From the NCBI GenBank assembly GCA_021399435.1, contig JAJTUP010000058.1:62001-126000 (forward strand): a stretch of DNA of 64,000 bases, in the 5' to 3' direction. The first letter of the stretch is position 1. The number at the start of each line of letters is the position of its first letter. This document shows, in pieces, positions 41,109 to 52,287 of this stretch. Below the pieces are notes generated by a model. That model was not told where the DNA came from and did no database searches. It was given only the letters and a program-made list of their open reading frames with translations. This DNA is from Diaporthe sp. PMI_573 (lineage: Eukaryota; Ascomycota; Sordariomycetes; Diaporthales; Diaporthaceae). The translations under genes and the position numbers were made by a program.

Positions 41109-41495
41109 TTGCTCTATTTGCCTCCTCATTCCTCTCACGTCCTTCAACCTCTCATCGGAGTCTTTTCCTCCCTAAAGAGGGCCTACCGCAGACGGCTAGG
41201 TATATGCATATACTTGTTCATTTCTCTAGCCGTCAAGTCCAGCATCCTTTTGTTACTGCGGCGAGTGTTTGAGTCCGCATCGGCGACCGAGAACTGCAAA
41301 CGTACAATATACTACGCTCGCAGACCGAAGGCGGTTCCCAATTCTCGCGAACAGGACGTCCGATTGGTGTCGCATTTTATCCGAACTCGTTTAAAGGGGT
41401 TGCAGGGATCGAACATCAAGACAAAGTTGTGGACCATCAAGATACGGATAGCGTCTCCGAAACTTCCGAAAGCGAAGATGATATCGAGCGTTTGA
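41109..41495 (+). pseudogene. pogo transposase C-terminal relic
   Basis: YLPPHSSHVLQPLIGVFSSL KRAYRR is the block around the third catalytic Asp of fungal pogo (DDE_1) transposases, normally LQPLD; here the Asp itself is lost (QPLIGV). A degenerate tail with KSSILLLLRRVFESA follows. The rest of the element is missing. Confidence 0.8.
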
Positions 41496-41606
41496 AGAGC
41501 GGTCAACCCAGCTCGGGGCGGCGGATCAGCCGAGGTTTGAGGAGTTGGAAAATTGTCCTCTGGTTCCGCTGCTTCGGCAATAGGCTGAAACAGAGCGCGA
41601 GCAGCC

Positions 41607-42178
41607 ATGGCGGTCTTAAATACACCACAGCAACTCGGTCATCCGCTGGCAAGAAGCGGCAACATCATCGGCGGAACACCCGAGGAGATACAAACACAAT
41701 CACTTCATCGTCCCCCAGTCGACAAGCAAATGGCGCTCGAAACATCTTCAATCAAGAAGCGAATGCTTCTCGTTCGATTTATCAGATATGCACAGCCATC
41801 AAGAACCGGCTGCGTTCTGTTCCTCAATTCAGTTACTATATGGTTCAACTGGAGACACTTAAGGAAGATCAATATGCTGACGGACCTGTCTACGATCTAC
41901 GGAACTTTTTAAGGACCGGTGTCCCGCTGCTGGCAATATACAATGCTACTGGTCCTGCTAAACCTCTTCTCCTCGATGAGGATGAACGTTTCACAGCTGA
42001 TACGAACGCGAAGCGTGCGATTGCCATGTTCCTAGACCGTTGCATTGGAGAACTGGAGATTGAAATCGAGAATGTCTTTATGATTGCAGATCTATTAAGC
42101 GATGATCTATTGCGCTTCATGAAAGTAAGACCAGGAAAACAGCCACGTTACCTTCAGTATGTTCTAATCAAAGCGTAA
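41607..42178 (+). pseudogene. Cdc24/Scd1 RhoGEF N-terminal fragment
   Basis: Starts at ATG 41607 (MAVLNTPQQLGHPLARSGNI, IGGTPEEIQ) and then changes frame to IFNQEANASRSIYQICTAIK, NRLRSVPQF, VYDLRNFLRTGVPLLAIYNA and RAIAMFLDRCIGELEIE, ENVFMIADLLSDDLLRFMKV. This is the calponin-homology-like CDC24 domain of the Rho guanine-exchange factor Cdc24. The catalytic DH, PH and PB1 domains are absent. It is a truncated, frameshifted duplicate between a pogo relic and a copia fragment; the parent gene must lie elsewhere. Confidence 0.75.
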
Positions 42179-42221
42179 TTAGGTTCTCACTTGTATCAAC
42201 GCGGTCCTGGGAGTCTGCGTT

Positions 42222-43690
42222 TCACTCCCCTTCAACTGCTTTCAGTCTGTTATTTATGGGGTCTTCCCGTAGGGTTGTCTCTCCATGTCTTGTTTTCACA
42301 TCTTTTAGGCCCAACTGGTGGAGGAATCCTTTCCACTTTCCAGCCGGTAATGCCTTTGTCAACCCATCTGCCATCATTTCTGCTGAAGGTGTGTATTCCA
42401 CCTGGATTGTTCCTCGTTGAGTTTCCTGCCGCAGCCAGTGATTGTGTATGTCCACATGTCGTAATTTGGTCTTGAGTGTTGTGACTTCTGAGTTGACCAG
42501 TTTGATTGTTTGTGTGTTGTCACATTCGATCTTGATTTGCTTGTTGTCCAGGTCCACTGAGAGTTCTGTGAGGAGCCGGCTCACAAATAGTGTTTCTTTT
42601 GCTGCTTGAGCAAGAGCTAGAAGCTCTGCCTCCGTTGTTGATGTAGTGACCGTGTCTTGCTTGTTTGCTCTCCATCCAATCAGGCCTCCAAACAGTTTCA
42701 TTGCGAATGCCTGGGAACTTTTCCGATCGAGGGTGTTGTCTGCGAATGAAGCATCGCTTGCGACAACCAACTCTTCGGTGTCCTTGAAGCAAAGAGCAAG
42801 GTGTTTGGTGCGTTCGAGGTAAAGCAGCACGCGGTCGGCAGCATCTTGGTGTTTTCGGCTCGGATTGGTTAGGAGGAATCTTGCAAGTCTTGATGTAGCG
42901 AATGCAGTGTCTGGTCGAGTGGAAATGGCAGCGAATAGAAGTGATCCGATCTTTCGTTGGTAGGTCTGGACTTCAGCTTCTGTGGCGGCGTCGGTTCGAG
43001 ACATCAGCTCTTCGGCTGTCATGGGGACTGTGTGGGAGAGATTTTTCTTGTTAGCCAGTTTGGCAATCTTCTCAATGTATGCGGTCTGAGCCAGCCAGAT
43101 CCGTCTGTTTGGACGATCTCTGAGGATCTCCATGCCCAGGAACCATTGAATCGGGTCCCCTCCACTGATTTTATACTTCTCTTGGAGCTGGTGGGCCAGT
43201 TCATCGACTTGATCTTGTCGGTTCTTTCTATACGCAACGATAATATCGTCTACGTAGAAGAAGACCAGGATGCCGTTCTTGGTGTAGCAGCAGGGTTCAT
43301 GTGGGACTTGTTCGTATCCACTTGGGCAAGTGTCTTTGTGAATTCCTTTTGCCAGAGCAGTGGTGAAATCTGCAGCCCATAGAGTGCTTTGTTCAGCACC
43401 AAGATTGTGCCCTTCTTCTCGTATCCTCGAGGCATTCTCATGAAGATATCTTGATCGATAGGAGCGTGCACGAACGCATTGACAACGTCGTATTGGATCA
43501 GCTCGAGATCAAATTTGTTGGCAATGGCGGTCAGTGTTCGGAATGACCGTCCCGCGAGAGTTGCTGCGTAGGTTTCTTGTGTTTGTCCTCGCGCTTGTTG
43601 ATCTCCGCGGACCACGAGTCTTGCTTTGCATTCCTGAAGAACGCCATGCTTGTTGAATTTGAAATGAATGTCTACTATAGCTACAACACC
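42222..43690 (-). mobile_element. Ty1-copia reverse transcriptase/RNase H fragment
   Basis: From 43690 downward: LQECKARLVVRGDQQARG, LELIQYDVVNAFVHAPIDQD, KALYGLQISPLLWQKEF. A one-base loss near 43310 shifts the frame. Then FFYVDDIIVAYRK (the RT YVDD box), IQWFLGMEILRD, SLLFAAISTRPDTAFATSRL, and RNase H VASDASFADN..STTEAELLALAQAA..VEYTPSAEMMADGLTKAL, ending at 42222. Gag, protease, integrase and LTRs are absent, so this is a 3' pol fragment. Its 3' side lies 44 bp from the end of the Cdc24 fragment. Confidence 0.93.
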
Positions 43691-43696
43691 AGTACT

Positions 43697-45137
43697 TCAT
43701 AGCCCAGCAACACCTCCATTAATGCGAGTTCGGCGCTCCTGCGGGGTTGCAGAATCTGTGGCGTCCACAAGACTGCATTCGGATAGGAAGCAGCCAGCAA
43801 TCGAAATTCCCAAGAACAACCGAATTCGGAAGATGGGCTTGGGTTCAAAGGGTTTTTCGCCGACAATGGCGTCTATTCCTGAATCATAATCAGATCGACA
43901 GGCGGGAAGCTTCTCGCCGCGGGATAGGGAGCATGCGCATGTGGTAACCACAACGCAGGCGAACACACACTGCAGCGTCAACGTTTCCAAGATGGGCGTC
44001 GAAAACGGCGGGCATAGCTCGGGTAGAAGTATGACAGAGAAGGCGACAACAGAGAGATCAACGAGGAGGTTTGATATCTTATGGGCACTCCTTCTTGTTA
44101 TTTATTGTGTAAGTAACCAAGGCGACATCATAAATGAGACATTTATAGTAGAATTGATAGATGGGCGTGTCGACTATTTGCTATCTAGCATCGGCATTAG
44201 CGCTAGATCCATTTCCCCCTGGGATGCACCGTAAATCAGACCCCTTCTGTTAAATTTCTCCTGTTCTAACCTTTATTACAGATTTCCGCCCAAAAGACGT
44301 TTCCACGCTATTTATAATCCTAACATGTCGGATGCCTTTAGCAACCCAGCGAACAAGCCTCCACCACAGGAAAGAGAGGACGGATTCCTCGGCGTGCAGT
44401 GCCCAGCCCCAGCAGGATGGAGCCAGAAGGCGTACGAAACGCAGCTAGAACGAGCAGCCTAGTCTTATATATGCTTTCTAGGCAACCCTGATGAAGGTGT
44501 ATGCCCAGATGAGGAAGGTGACAGAGCGCAGAGGGTCCCTACGCGAAGCGCGCGATCACGATGGAAGAGGTCGAGCGGCAGTTTTTTTGCAGCTAAGTCA
44601 TGAAAGGCACCAAACGTGTTGCTAATATTACGGCAATAAAATAGTTTATGACAATACAACCCATATGGTATGGACTTTTCCAAAAGAAACCGGATATTCG
44701 CACCCAATTTCCTTAGTAAGCAGCGCTGCAGCCAATCAGAGCCTCCCATTCAACACCACTCCAGCTGCCATGTACTGGGGAGCAGCCGTCAAGCCGGCTT
44801 GCTAGGAAGGCCTCCCGTTAGGAAGGCTGTTCTCAGCTAAGACATACAGTGGAGCAGCTGTTTCAAATTTGGGAGCCACTAACAGGGTCACAGCAATTTT
44901 ACCTGTATATAAGATAGGTCTGCCCTTTCTGGCTACATTTTTCGTTTTGTGTATCCAACTCCCTGATAGGTCAGGGTCGTGCGAAAGGCTAAAACGAAAC
45001 ACCACCACCTGATACTTGGGCAGGGATCATGTGGTTGAAACTTCGAAACATTTCCCCAACTACTTGCCGTTACCCATCTGCCGATCAAGAAGCGCTTCAA
45101 CATTTTACTCCAGATTGTGAGCAGCATCAACCTCAAG
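43697..45137. other. Intergenic, no gene supported
   Basis: A minus-strand frame (43990-43697) begins METLTLQCVFACVVVTTCAC, which is signal-peptide-like, but there is no further support. A 46-codon frame starts at 44325 (MSDAFSNPANKPPP). CTAACCTTTATTACAG at 44268-44281 looks like an intron end. None could be built into a gene. Confidence 0.3.
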
Positions 45138-46222
45138 ATGGCTACAAGACGCGTTCGGTTTGATTTCCTCTGTTATCGTGTACGCGTCAAGTTCGATGTA
45201 TCCTACGACATACCTAATCGCATCGTCGGGGCAGGGGACGATTCCGACAAGGCGAAACCCGAGGAAAGGCAGTTGTGGGACGCAGCGATGGATATCATTA
45301 TGGAAAAGAGCGAGGCGACTTGCCTCCGGCGTGCCAGTCCGGCCCCGTGTGCGTGTGGATTACCAGCAGTGGCCACTGAATATCTACCTCCGATGGCATT
45401 CCTTGATGCTCCGGAACCTCACGTTGTGGTCGTCGTGGATCCGTTCTGCGGGGACCTGAAATGTCGGACCCGGACGCGGCAGCGAATGCTGCAAGTAATG
45501 TCGAGGAGCCGCTCTCCAGATGGTGGCCTTAGTGGTCCGGACCCAGGACTCTTCGCAGAGCTTATGTCCTGTAGAGTATGCAAGAAAAGAGAAGGGCTAA
45601 GGGAATGCGGGGGCTGTCACGTCGCGGGGTATTGTGGGCAAGAGCACCAAGAGGAGGACTGGCCAAACCACAAGGCTGAGTGTACGCCTCGCCCCAGGTC
45701 AGTTGCAATGGCACCGGTATGAATTTGTAAAGCATGGAAAAGTGGCAAGATCAGGCTCGCAAGGTGAAAGACATAAGAGGGTAACTCGACAAGCACGACT
45801 TACTTTTTCTTGCCCATACTGACCCTGTACCTGATGAAGCTGTTGATGATTACCACAATACCGGAATGGTCTTGGCACAAGGGTCAATTGAATGCGTGAT
45901 GCCTGGTGCGGCCACCTGTCCAGGAAAGAAAGAACGGAAAGGCAGGCTGGTCTACTCGATGTCTATTGCAACCTTACTCCATGCTCTTTATAAGCGAAGT
46001 GCAGCGCTTCGAGTTACAACCCTCAAAGGTGTGGTCCCGACAGCCCTGGAGCCAATCAATGTTGTCAGCCGGCAAAATGCGACGCAATGTCAGCACAGCG
46101 TTTGCACTGCAGCTGGGAGTCGTGCTGCTAGTGCAAAAGGGTTGCCACCGAAACTAGTGCGCCAATCGCCAAACCTTGCTTGCTGTGTCCTACCCATCTG
46201 TTACAGACCGATAAAGGTTTAG
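45138..46222 (+). pseudogene. MYND-finger protein gene, broken after the finger
   Basis: ATG 45138 opens 194 codons. The MYND finger at ~145-182 reads CRVCKKREGLRECGGCHVAG then YCGQEHQEEDWPNHKAEC; the fourth pair has His instead of the usual second Cys. At 45696 there is a GTCAGT donor. Downstream, in a frame reachable by splicing, WQDQARKVKDIRG is followed by a TAA (45780s) and then by a long sensible frame: LDKHDLLFLAHTDPVPDEAV, GMVLAQGSIECVMP, shifting into SIATLLHALYKRSAAL, to 46222. The N-terminal part with the finger may still be expressed; the C-terminal part carries a stop and a shift. MYND fingers bind Pro-rich partners. Confidence 0.65.
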
Positions 46223-47030
46223 CCCTGTCTCCCCTGGAGGTCCAGTCTACTCGGCCAAAGAACATATAAAAGACTTGCTGATTGTGGAAAACGGAGATTT
46301 TGGAATGTCCATGCTTACGAGGAGCGTTTAAGAGTTGGGCGGGAGGACGCAACGATAGAGATGAAGATTTTGGACCTGCCACCATAGAAGCTTTCCTCAA
46401 CAACCTCGAGAGGTAGAAGTCATCGTCTGATCCGATTGACGTTGCGACAAGGGTTTTACAGGGCGATCTAGGACTAAGAAAAGTAAGAGAAGGTCAATGT
46501 TGGAAATTGTGGTCATAATCTCTTTTGAGCTTGAACTCTTCTAAGTCTTCCTGTGCCCAAACGTTCACTGGTAAGGTACAGTACTTTCTAGTGCAGCAGA
46601 CTATAGTTTTCCAATACTTACTGGAGAGCTAATACAGTACTTTGATGACCCGCAGGTTTACATACTGATGTATGGTTCTACGGGGCTACTGTACTCTATT
46701 CAATCAGCAACTCTACAGTAACTCCCCTTCTGGTCACTCTTAGTTTGGGCGTCAAATCTCCTCGCGGCCACTATTTGTTAAAGTGGAGGCAAAGCATGTA
46801 GTGTAGTGTTACTTCACTGTACCCACAGCACAGTACATATATGGTATTTGTGTTCTATCCAAGTCTTTCTAAACACAGTGAGACATCGTCAGTGGTCTCA
46901 ATTCCGAGACCCCGGCTACTTAATGACTGCCAAACGACTGTCATCTAATGCAATTGTTCTTTTTCTTCTTTTTTGAACTCATCTCACGAGACCAAAAAAG
47001 CATTACTAGCAAGAGGATGACCTTGGTGAA
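46223..47030. other. Intergenic, CAGTACTTT-rich
   Basis: No gene recognised. Imperfect GTACAGTACTTT words occur at 46575, 46630 and 46690. Confidence 0.45.
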
Positions 47031-47035
47031 GTAGC

Positions 47036-47195
47036 CATTAATTTCCAACCAACTCTTCCAACAGGTTGGCCAATCCAGTTGGCCAACCGGCCATTGCAAC
47101 CAACCAACCATAGGATTCCGCCTTAGCCAACCACCCAATTTGAGCCTGTGGTTGGTTGGATGGGTTGACAACCCGTCCAATTTCTTGAGCCAGTA
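47036..47195. repeat. CCAACC/GGTTGG subterminal cluster
   Basis: Many copies of CCAACC, TTGGCCAACC and GGTTGGTTGG in both orientations just upstream of the BED-finger exon. hAT elements often have such subterminal clusters, so this probably marks the 5' end of that element. Confidence 0.5.
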
Positions 47196-47283
47196 CATTG
47201 ACCTCCAGTGAGGTCCCAGTCCCCTGCCACCTGACAGCCAGCTGGTACCAAGTCGTGAAACACCATGTTTATCTGGCGTTTTC

Positions 47284-47330
47284 GACGCGTTTCGACGCGT
47301 CTAGGGGCAACAGGAGGGCATCGGTACGCG
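47284..47330 (+). promoter_or_regulatory. Three ACGCGT (MluI-box) sites
   Basis: ACGCGT occurs at 47285, 47295 and about 47324, some 120-170 bp upstream of the BED-finger start codon. In yeasts and filamentous fungi ACGCGT is the binding site of the MBF cell-cycle factor. Whether it acts here is inference. Confidence 0.4.
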
Positions 47331-47451
47331 TTTCTTTCATTGCCCTGGCAAAATCAGATAGCAGAAACGCATATAAAAGAGACAGAGTCTCTGTCAAGTT
47401 GCTGCCTGGGTGAAGAGCTCCATCTTCGCCATCAAGCCCAGGGTTGCCGGA

Positions 47452-48071
47452 ATGTCAGAAGCTTCGTACCCTCTCCCTCTAACTGGGAGCCAGCCGCACG
47501 TTCAATCCCACTTCGAAAGCAGCCCTTGCCCACGTCGGCCAACATCCTCCTCTTCATTCTCAGCAACTCCAAGCTCTTTCTTCTCGACAGTACCTTCCAT
47601 TCCTGCCGGAGAAATCGATCTCGAAGCCAGCCCGAGCCACAGTGAGATTACGTCTTTTCCGCATCACATCTTCAAACATAGCCTTCGGTTTGCCACTCCA
47701 CCGAAGACAAAGCCTTCACGGAAAGCCTGGTGGTGGAAGAAAGGGCTCCGGGTCAAAGAGAAGGATGGGAGTGAACGACTCCGTTGGATCTGCCGTCTTT
47801 GTGCGAGGAGGAAGTGCCGGCTTCCTCTTGACTACAACTTTGCTTCAGATGGCACGGCAAACATCGAGAGACACCTCTTGAAGCGTCATGGTATCTGTGT
47901 GAGCTTCAATTTACTATTCTTTCCTTCCATCTTAAAATTCACTAACTTGCTGACTATTTCAAGGGCAATCCTAATGCGAAGGAGTGGCTTTCAGAATATA
48001 AGCATTCCGTGAAGAAGTTGTGGGAGAAAGACTATCAGAATATGCCCTTGAAGTCCGCCGACGCTTACTAA
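47452..48071 (+). pseudogene. hAT transposase N-terminal part with BED finger
   Basis: ATG 47452 (MSEASYPLP). After a Ser/Pro-rich leader, residues ~85-150 form a BED zinc finger: KAWWWKKGLRVKEKDGSERL, WICRLCARRKCRLPLDYNFA, NIERHLLKRHGI. A 65-bp intron (47899-47963, GTGAGC..CTAAC..TTCAAG) is followed by GNPNAKEWLSEYKHSVKKLW and a stop at 48071. BED fingers bind transposon ends in hAT proteins. Everything after the N-terminus is missing. Confidence 0.8.
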
Positions 48072-48771
48072 CCCCTTGCGGACCTAATCTACTTCGACCA
48101 GGCATGCTGACGGGAGAATGTACAGAATGGTAAGGAAGTACAGTGCTATTCTTCTGAACCCGCGAAAAGCATAGAGCCCAAGACACATAAATGATGTACA
48201 GCGCTAAACCGAAGCACTGTACTTCAGAAATGCATGAGTACTTCACACATCAACACCCAAACTGTTTTCGAGAGGATCATTGAGTGGTACAACTACCCCC
48301 GAATCGAACGATGACCGCGAGTCCTGCAAGAAACCCACCGAGTTGAAGCTAAGCCTATGAGCGGGATAAACGTTGTCCCCCCAGAAATACGGGATGGATA
48401 TGGTCAAGCTTAGAATCTTCGTACGTAGTGCCAATACAACAGCTTCCATGCTGGACATTGCTGGCCGTTACAGGTGCCCGAGGGTTATATAATACAAATA
48501 ACCAAGCCAAATTAGGTCAATTTTTCCCCCATTCCTTTACTCTCTGACCCATCTTGGACCTTAAATTTTCCTATTGTGACGGCAGCCACGGCCAAGCAAG
48601 CCCCCACAGTCGCGTCAAGACTTTTACGCAGTCCAGGGATCGCATGAGCTTCGCTCTCCCTTTTTCCTTCTTTCTCCTTAGCTTAGAATATTCGTTGATA
48701 GCGCCAATAGACCCAGCTCCCATGCTGCATCTCGCACCGGCCGTGACACTCCTTGCGTGCAGTGCCAAGCA
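48072..48771. other. Intergenic between two hAT ends
   Basis: No gene recognised. Confidence 0.4.
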
Positions 48772-49104
48772 CTAACGCCCTGATGAGCGTTTCCGTTTAA
48801 CAGTATCTTTGAGAGTAAGCCAGCTGTCTTCTATTAAATCTTCCCAGCTAACTACTGTAGAATCAACCTTATTGTGATGATTAAGAGGTTGATTCTGAGA
48901 CTGTGTTATCCTCTCTAGCACCCGTTTGTTTATGTAGATGAAGGCCAACTTGTCAGCGTTGGCTGGTGTGAGCCTGTTGTGTGCCTTGCTGTGGAGGAAG
49001 TTAACCGCTGAGAATGATCTCTCTGAGGGAACTGAATTGGTTATGGTTCTAAAGATTTGGACTGTAAGTGTAGCCAGCTTGCTGCCCTGGTTATTGAGAA
49101 ACAT
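48772..49104 (-). pseudogene. hAT dimerisation domain fragment
   Basis: LATLTVQIFRTITNSVPSER, SFSAVNFLHSKAHNRLTPAN, KLAFIYINKRVLER is the hAT C-terminal domain. It is on the strand opposite to the BED exon at 47.4 kb, so the two are either different elements or one element rearranged by inversion and deletion. Confidence 0.85.
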
Positions 49105-49870
49105 CTAAGTATCTAATGGCGTCTATTCTTTTGAATAGACTAAGCCCCCGGCAGCAAACTGGCCCCCTAATTATACTCGGAAGTAGTTAAGTGGGCGGAA
49201 AGGATTCGTTATGGGTGCTGAATTGATAAGTCTGGGTGAAAAGTAAACGGAGTAATGATAGGGCTTGGAATGTTGAGAGGAAAGATCTCAGCCTGATCAA
49301 CTTTATATTACAGCGGGCGGCAGCGCTGCTCTAATGGCTTGTGGAAGAGGCCAAGTCATCCCCGCAGCTCTGTGATTTCTTAAGCAGGACCAACCAATAG
49401 AGCCAAAATAGGGTGCCTATAAATAGAACCAGCCTGCAGTAAAGGACCCTTGCAACATTCCTGCTGTCCAATAGACAGACCATGTAACCAACCGGCTTCT
49501 GAGTGGGGAGAGTAGACCTGAACTGCGCCCTTGGTCTTTGATACCAGGCAAGCAGGTCCGGTTTGTAGCCCGACGTGTTGTGCTGACTTTCACCCACAAC
49601 GTCCGATAGCTACCTTCAGAGCCGGAGTGACGATATTACAACTGCCACCTTACAATACCTCCAGCCTTTCACTCCGACGAAGTTACCTCCCGCTCCACCT
49701 CTGTAAGCACCCAATGGTAGTAACTGAAGCCGATACTAGATAGGACAAACAGGATTCTCTGGGATGCGCAGCGACAGCGCAGGTGTCGCTGGCACAGGTA
49801 GCGCCTCTTCTTTTGCAAGGAAGCTAGACTTATTTCCCCAATAATCTCGTGCTGGCGCGCACAGGACGAC
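49105..49870. other. Intergenic, no gene recognised
   Basis: Only short frames; nothing identified. Confidence 0.4.
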
Positions 49871-49872
49871 AG

Positions 49873-50192
49873 TGGCCCTCGAGGGTTTTAAATTACTGCT
49901 GCTGGACCGACTTCCCCTTGAATATCACGAGTGGAGGGCACACGTGACCCGTGGCAGAGATACACTTGAGGTACGAGGTCCACACCTTCCCTCCATTGCT
50001 TTTGCGATAGACAAGCTTCCTTCCTTCTGGTCCAATGACTATACCGTTGCTTCCCTTGCCCTCGGCGATGCCCCCTTTGTCGGCGTTATGGCGGTTCTTC
50101 GGCTGGATCTTGAGGACGGCCGGGAGGCGAAGGAGGCTGAACCACGGCTTGATTACCTCGGTTCTCGCTCCGTTTACGCGGCTGAAGTGCAT
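49873..50192 (-). pseudogene. pogo transposase fragment, copy 1
   Basis: HNADKGGIAEGKGSNGIVIG, then YLKCISATGHVCPPLVIFKG is the segment from the first catalytic Asp to the next strand of fungal pogo (DDE_1) transposases. The D-E pair reads DK. Colinear in DNA with the relic at 55.3-55.6 kb on the same strand. Confidence 0.85.
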
Positions 50193-50292
50193 CTAACGGC
50201 TTCTGATGCTTCGACTAGGCCGTTGTGCCTACCAACAATACCTTGTCATCCCCCCAGCATACTATTATTATGGCGCGGAAAAGGAGCAGCAT

Positions 50293-51630
50293 ATGGTGGA
50301 GAATTTAGGCTTGTGGCAGATGTCTGGTGCGGCGCGCGGCGCTTCAGACGTCATCGACGTCATGGGAGGCGATTCCGAGACTCCGGGAGCGGGGCATCGC
50401 CGCCCCCAGCGCAAGAGGGTGAAAACGGCGAAGGCGATGATGAAGCCGTCGCTCGAGGAAGCAAGAGATGACCTGTGGGAGCTTCGACAAAATGCAGAAG
50501 CATGGCAAAGTCGATTGAAGGAGGTGCGCAGAGATGGCCCAGGCTCCGCAAAAAACCTATTGCGCACCGTCTTCAACCGCATCGACACTTTCGATACTAT
50601 CAGCCAGCATATAAATTACGTCATGCGAGAAGCCCAATCTCCGACATTGCTTGAACAGGAAAACGCCATGACGCTGATGGCATCTGTGCACGATATATGC
50701 CTGGCGTTGTTCGAAGAGAAACTTGGTCAGATCAAAGCTCTCAAACCACCGCAAGGGGGGTGTTTGAGTGTATGCATGTCCCGGCTCTTAGCGATGATGC
50801 AAGAAAATGACCCAACTCTTCGACTAATGGGTTTTCCGACGGTGATGAGAATGATTAATGGAGAAGTTGGAGGAAGTGACTCCTTACCCCAAACACTATC
50901 TCAGGCACTGAGCGATTTGCATGTGCTGGCTGTTTGTTTAGAGGAGACGGGGAATCACTATTGCTTGGTTTCCCACTTTGGCCAGCACAGTCACCTTGCT
51001 GATGCGCTCGAAAAAGAGCGGAAGGGGAAACGACGCCCTTGGCTATCGTTGATTGACAGTACATTTGATGCGGTGGGTGAATCCAATGATCGCAGCCTCA
51101 ACGACAGAATGCAACACCACAAGGTCTGGGAATTTGTGGACAAACACATGGCGAAAGCATGCGGAGATGACCAGAGCCTTGGGTCCATTTTTGACGAGAT
51201 TAGTCGGACAGTGCCGCAGGAGTTGAATAAGCCCGGCCTACCTGCCTGCCAGATCTTCAAATCGGACTTTGCGGAACCACACGCTACCATGACCCAAATG
51301 AAGAAATCACATACCAAGGCGAAGAATTCGTTGGGTTCGAATGCCAAACACAAGCCCACCACACTGCCACCTTCTACCACTCCTCGAAGGGGTGATTTAC
51401 CGTCCATTGTGCAACCAAGAAGCACTTCTGGCGTGACCTACGATACGGGCGTGCAACGAAGTTCAGCTGGTATGATTTTTGTGCCGCCTTACTCGATATT
51501 GGGTGTAGTCAGGAATTTCACGGCGGAGCAGCCAGGCGCTTTGAGTGCAAGGATGATTGTGGCAATAGGATTTTTTCCATTGTGTTTCATCGACCACGTG
51601 GCCGTACGCATGCTCGAGATATACCGCTAG
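50293..51630 (+). CDS. Orphan protein, unknown function
   Basis: 445 residues from ATG 50293 (MVENLGLWQMSGAARGASDV); the frame is open 29 codons further upstream, into the pogo relic, so this ATG or the Met of MSGAARG is preferred. Residues ~35-130 are helical and charged, coiled-coil-like (ELRQNAEAWQSRLKEVRRDG). The middle has CLSVCMSRLLAMMQ, LSQALSDLHVLAVCLEETGN and HHKVWEFVDKHMAKACGDD. The tail is Ser/Thr/Lys/Pro-rich. A hydrophobic end (MIVAIGFFPLCFIDHVAVRM) is short for a membrane anchor. No known family. It has no paralogue in the window, and a long open frame beside decayed transposons suggests a real or recently silenced gene. Confidence 0.55.
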   Translation: MVENLGLWQMSGAARGASDVIDVMGGDSETPGAGHRRPQRKRVKTAKAMMKPSLEEARDDLWELRQNAEAWQSRLKEVRRDGPGSAKNLLRTVFNRIDTFDTISQHINYVMREAQSPTLLEQENAMTLMASVHDICLALFEEKLGQIKALKPPQGGCLSVCMSRLLAMMQENDPTLRLMGFPTVMRMINGEVGGSDSLPQTLSQALSDLHVLAVCLEETGNHYCLVSHFGQHSHLADALEKERKGKRRPWLSLIDSTFDAVGESNDRSLNDRMQHHKVWEFVDKHMAKACGDDQSLGSIFDEISRTVPQELNKPGLPACQIFKSDFAEPHATMTQMKKSHTKAKNSLGSNAKHKPTTLPPSTTPRRGDLPSIVQPRSTSGVTYDTGVQRSSAGMIFVPPYSILGVVRNFTAEQPGALSARMIVAIGFFPLCFIDHVAVRMLEIYR

Positions 51631-51818
51631 CTGTAGCTCGGGATCAGTGGTTGAAAAGACTCGAGAAAAGGATTAAATTAATACTTGATACATAATGAAG
51701 CCACCATGCTGATTGCTACCGGCCTTCTATTTATGCTGAGAGTATCACACGGACGCCACCGCTGGAGAGGCAATCAGTGTTGGTGAATTATTCAGTATGT
51801 GGCGGAATTACATAGGCA

Positions 51819-52001
51819 CTAAAAACACATCTGATCCTTAACAGACCACTCGGTTGTCTTTGGCTTTGGATCCGCCACAGGAAACCTGAAGCAGTGGTAG
51901 TGCGAAGTCCAGTCGTCCTCGTCGACCTCAAAGCTTGTCTGGTTGGAGAGGCCATAGAATTGGCCGTCTATTATCGCGAAGGCGATGGACTGCCCAATAA
52001 G
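51819..52001 (-). pseudogene. Fungal F-box-type protein C-terminal fragment
   Basis: Sixty codons: SIAFAIIDGQFYGLSNQTSF, EVDEDDWTSHYHCFRFPVAD. The FYxLSNQTSFEVEExDWTSxYHC block is a conserved part of a large family of fungal F-box-associated proteins. The F-box and the rest are missing. Confidence 0.6.
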
Positions 52002-52287
52002 TCTTTACGACTTTTCTGGCGTCTACCAAACAACGGAGGAAGTTAATTGCTAACGGGGGACGAATCGGTGATATATAAGAGCCATTTCCAACGCTAGAAG
52101 GGCGCAGAGAAAGAAAGAATTTGTTCTGCTAGAGGTACGCAAGTAGTGTAAGCCATAGGACCCACAATAGACGCTGAACATCCGAGAGAGCAATAATTAT
52201 GTCTCTCAAAACCGCAAGTCCCATGCATTGGGAATTTCTTCCTGATTCTTGTTCCTCATTCATTGCACTGCTTTTCCGAGGTTGGCT

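Noticed and set aside
43697..43990. Minus-strand ORF with a signal-peptide-like start, possible small secreted protein
   Set aside because: Cys content is confined to the leader, the remainder is unsupported, and it borders the truncated end of the copia fragment.
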